A stretch of DNA of 64,000 bases from Agelaius tricolor. Lineage: Eukaryota; Chordata; Aves; Passeriformes; Icteridae. This document shows, in pieces, positions 61,280-64,000 of this stretch. The notes beneath the pieces are model-generated. The model searched no databases. It had not been told where the DNA came from and worked only from the letters and a program-made list of their open reading frames with translations. A program made the position numbers and the translations under genes. The stretch is from NCBI GenBank assembly GCA_023055355.1, contig JALJCS010000036.1, positions 416,001 to 480,000 of the forward strand. The letters are read 5' to 3'. The number at the start of each line of letters is the position of its first letter. The first letter of the stretch is position 1.

Positions 61280-62970
61280 TGGGTTGGTGAACGCAGAGGA
61301 CAAAGAAAGGGATTTCTGTGAATTTTGCGCCTTTATTTACCGTCAGGCACTTGAAAGGTGCAAGTCTCTGTGAACAAGAAAATCGCTTATGGAAGAGATC
61401 AAGGATCTGGGAGATGATGCAGAGACCTCTTTGATATTGTTCCTACTAAAAAAAAATCCCTGACTTGTTAGGCTTGGCCAAGACACTTAGAGAGAGAGGC
61501 TATGGCATGTTCTCTGAGCCCGGGCTGGGGTAAATCCCTGGAGCAGACAGGCTGCTCAGCTGCCTCAGCAGGAGCCAAGCAGCTGGAGCCAAGCATCCTC
61601 ACACACATCCAGTGCCAGTGAATGGGATCTAAGCCTCTTTTCTTGGAATGGAGACAGAATTCCCGTGGACTCTGAGCGTAACCCCCATGTGAGCAGTTGC
61701 TGAGTGGGGCTGCCAGGAGCTCCCTCCTCTCTCCTGCTCCCTGTCTGCCCCTGTGAAGCCAGGAATGGATTTACTCAGCTGGCTCCACGGCAGCAGCTCT
61801 GCCAGAGCAGGGTGGAACTCAGGCACTCAGCTTCCCCCAGCACTGGCAGCACACAAACTCTGTGCCACCACCTGCAATTCTCCGGTATGTTGGCAAAGCT
61901 CCTGGTTCTGCCAGGCACACTGCACATTCTGAATCCACCTGTCCACCTCCTCCCTGCAAACCTCCCCTGAGGGATTTCAGCCTCTCTGTGGAGCCTCCCC
62001 AGTTCAGTGCCCACAAGTCCTGGGTGCTGTGGTGGCCCAGCTCTGTTCCCCTGGCCCCGAGCCACGGGAGGCAGGCAGGATCTGCTGTGCAGCTCTTTAA
62101 GATAAAGCATTTCTTCCGTTGGTTCCCTGGCCACCAACTGCTTTTCAGTTAGAGAAACACGTAGCCCACAGCCCTCGCTGGGTGCCATGACAGCACATCC
62201 TGTCCTTCTGTCTGCTCCAGCACTCTGCAACACACAGAGCTCCCCAAATCCATCGCTCCACAAGCTAAAATCACTGACATTTCCCTAGTGCCATCGTGGA
62301 GAAAAAACCCTGCCAGGCTGAAACTGCACGAGAGGGCAGAGAGCAAATCATCAGCAAGGCAAAACCCAAGATCCAGACCAGCTCACTGACAGCTCCAATC
62401 CCCAACCACAGGGTTATGCTTCCTATTTAACCACAAATAAAAGTTTTGGGGTTGCTCTTATGCCCCTTGTGCTCCCCAGCACTCACAAAGCAACTGGTGC
62501 AACATTCTCCTGCATCATGAAGCTGTGGCGTTATTTTAAGTGAGGGGACACTTCAACCCAGCTGTAAACCCTTTTAAAGCACATTCACAGCTGCAAATCC
62601 TATTAAAGCACGGCAGCAAAAATTGTCCCAGCACTTTAAATATAGTTTTTTTGCAAAAAGCTGAGAAAAAGCCTCGCCTGAATGTGCCAAGAGAGCTCAA
62701 AGCAAACAGCTTTAAAAAGCCTGTTCCTGTCACGACGCAGCACACCTTGTGACGGAGCAAAGCCTTCAAAAGAGCTGCAGCCCACCAGCCCCGTTTGGAT
62801 CCAGAACGCAGCGTCGGGAATGGCTCTGCCCCAAAAATCCTGCGGGAAACAGCACCTGCACGAACACAAAAAGGAGAGGGAGAAGGGCGTTAAAAATACT
62901 CCAGCAGAAAAACGTGCAAAGTCTGAATTAAAGATGTTTTTCTCTCTGGGTTCTGCGCTTCCCTTGGCTC
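61280..62970. other. Probable PIGV 5' intron, no exon recognised
   Basis: Mixed-composition unique sequence with no recognisable coding exon on either strand and no clear repeat family. It probably lies in the first intron of PIGV, between a noncoding exon in the CpG island to the right and the first coding exon. Confidence 0.4.
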
Positions 62971-62979
62971 TCAGCTGTG

Positions 62980-63960
62980 AATCGCAGTTTGGAAGCGGCG
63001 CTGAGAGAGGGATGCGGGCAGGGACGGGGCAGAGGCCGGTGCAGGAGGACGGGACGGGACGGGACGGGAGCGGCGGGTCCGTGCAGCCGCAGTGCGGGGC
63101 AGGGACCAGCCGGGGGCAGCAGCCGCTCGCCACAGCGGCATCGCCCCGGCACGGTCCGGGATGCTGCTCCAGCCTCCATCCCAGCCCGGTCCGGGCACCC
63201 GGCACCTCCCCAGCCTGCCATGAGACTCGACAGACACTCCAGACACGTTCTAGAGCCCTTTCTAACCAGGACGCCGAGGGAACGCGGCAGGATTTTGGAA
63301 ATGCTGTTTGCCTGTTGCTGTTTCTGCGGGCCTGGCGCTCTCGGCCCATCCCTCCTGCCCGCTCGGCTGCGGCTCCGGCCCGGCACAGGGCCGGGACAGC
63401 TCCTGCCGTGCCCAGCCCATGCCGGGACTGCCCGGGGCCGGTTCCGCCGCTCTTCTCCGGCAGCCGGACCCGCTGGGCTCAGGGCTCTGCCGTCCCCGCG
63501 CAGCAGGACCGGCCGGGGCTGCTCCGGGTCAGGGACAGCTCCCGTTAAACTGAGGAGCGGCCGGACACGGGAGGGGGCACGGACCGACCGGCCCCGGGCA
63601 CACGGGGCTGTCCTGGGCCGCCTCCGGCCCCGCCGGTGCCGCTCCTGCCGCCGCCGAGGCCGCACGGCGCTGCCCGGGACACGAACCCCGCCCGACCCCG
63701 CGCCTGACCCGGCCCCTCCGGCCTCACCGTGCAGCTCCTGCCGGTCCTGAGGCTGGGCCGAGGGCGGCGGGGACGCCCCGGCTCCGGTCCGGCTCAGATC
63801 CCGATCCCGGTGCTAGTCCCGGTGCTAGTCCCGGCTCAGATATCCCGGTCCCGGCTCAGATATCCCGGTGCCGGTTCAGATCCCCATCCCGGATCCCGGT
63901 CCCGGCTCAGGTCCCGGTCCCGGTTCCGCAGCGCCCCCTTGTGGAGGGACAGAGGGAGCA
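62980..63960 (-). promoter_or_regulatory. CpG island, probable PIGV promoter
   Basis: Dense CpG sequence begins near 62980. On the minus strand a good donor, GCACG|GTGAGG, lies at 63728, which would end a noncoding PIGV exon starting near 63800. The right part (about 63780-63915) is a repeat of GATCCCGGTCCCGGCTCA units of about 20-30 bases. Assignment to PIGV rests on position and strand. Confidence 0.45.
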
Positions 63961-64000
63961 GTGCCCGCCCCCCATCGCCGCGGCGCGCGCGCGGCTCCCT

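Overview
The window is nuclear DNA from a bird. The evidence is the small GT-AG introns, the GC-rich promoter islands, at least ten short CR1 retroposon tails (the commonest avian repeat), dense minisatellites of the kind seen on microchromosomes, and eight recognisable vertebrate genes plus one more probable one. Gene order and strands match human chromosome 1p36.11 read in reverse, and the block probably corresponds to the chicken chromosome 23 type of microchromosome. Comparisons with human proteins are from memory and no search was run.

Layout, left to right: a repeat-rich left flank (1-2840); TRNP1 (minus, 2841-3332) with its CpG island; a long noncoding stretch with a probable KDF1 promoter island (6363-6660); KDF1 (plus, 9721-12404); a KDF1 3' region; NUDC (minus, nine exons, 18328-25558); NR0B2/SHP (plus, 26838-28162); GPATCH3 (plus, seven exons, 29518-34110); GPN2 (plus, five exons, 35635-39028); SFN/14-3-3 sigma (minus, single exon, 43944-44684); ZDHHC18 (minus, eight exons, 50413-58130); PIGV (minus, three coding exons, 58959-61211); and a right-hand CpG island (about 62980-63960) that is probably the PIGV promoter. 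Every exon join was checked by reading phase: each CDS is an exact multiple of three and open throughout.

The genes do not form an operon-like system. They are a conserved neighbourhood with mixed jobs: cortical progenitor control (TRNP1), epidermal differentiation (KDF1 and SFN), dynein/HSP90 cochaperone (NUDC), nuclear-receptor corepression (NR0B2), RNA-linked G-patch protein (GPATCH3), RNA polymerase assembly GTPase (GPN2), Golgi palmitoylation (ZDHHC18) and GPI-anchor mannosylation (PIGV). KDF1 and SFN act in the same keratinocyte differentiation programme.

The most unusual content is in splicing signals. GPATCH3 intron 2 ends in a tandem array that has copied the exon 3 acceptor eight times, so eight near-perfect decoy 3' splice sites precede the real one. 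ZDHHC18 intron 5 is an AT-AC intron with U12 signals, GPN2 intron 4 is a U12-type GT-AG intron, and PIGV intron 1 is GC-AG. No CRISPR, prophage, intact transposon, tRNA or rRNA was found. I see no wholly new biological system here.
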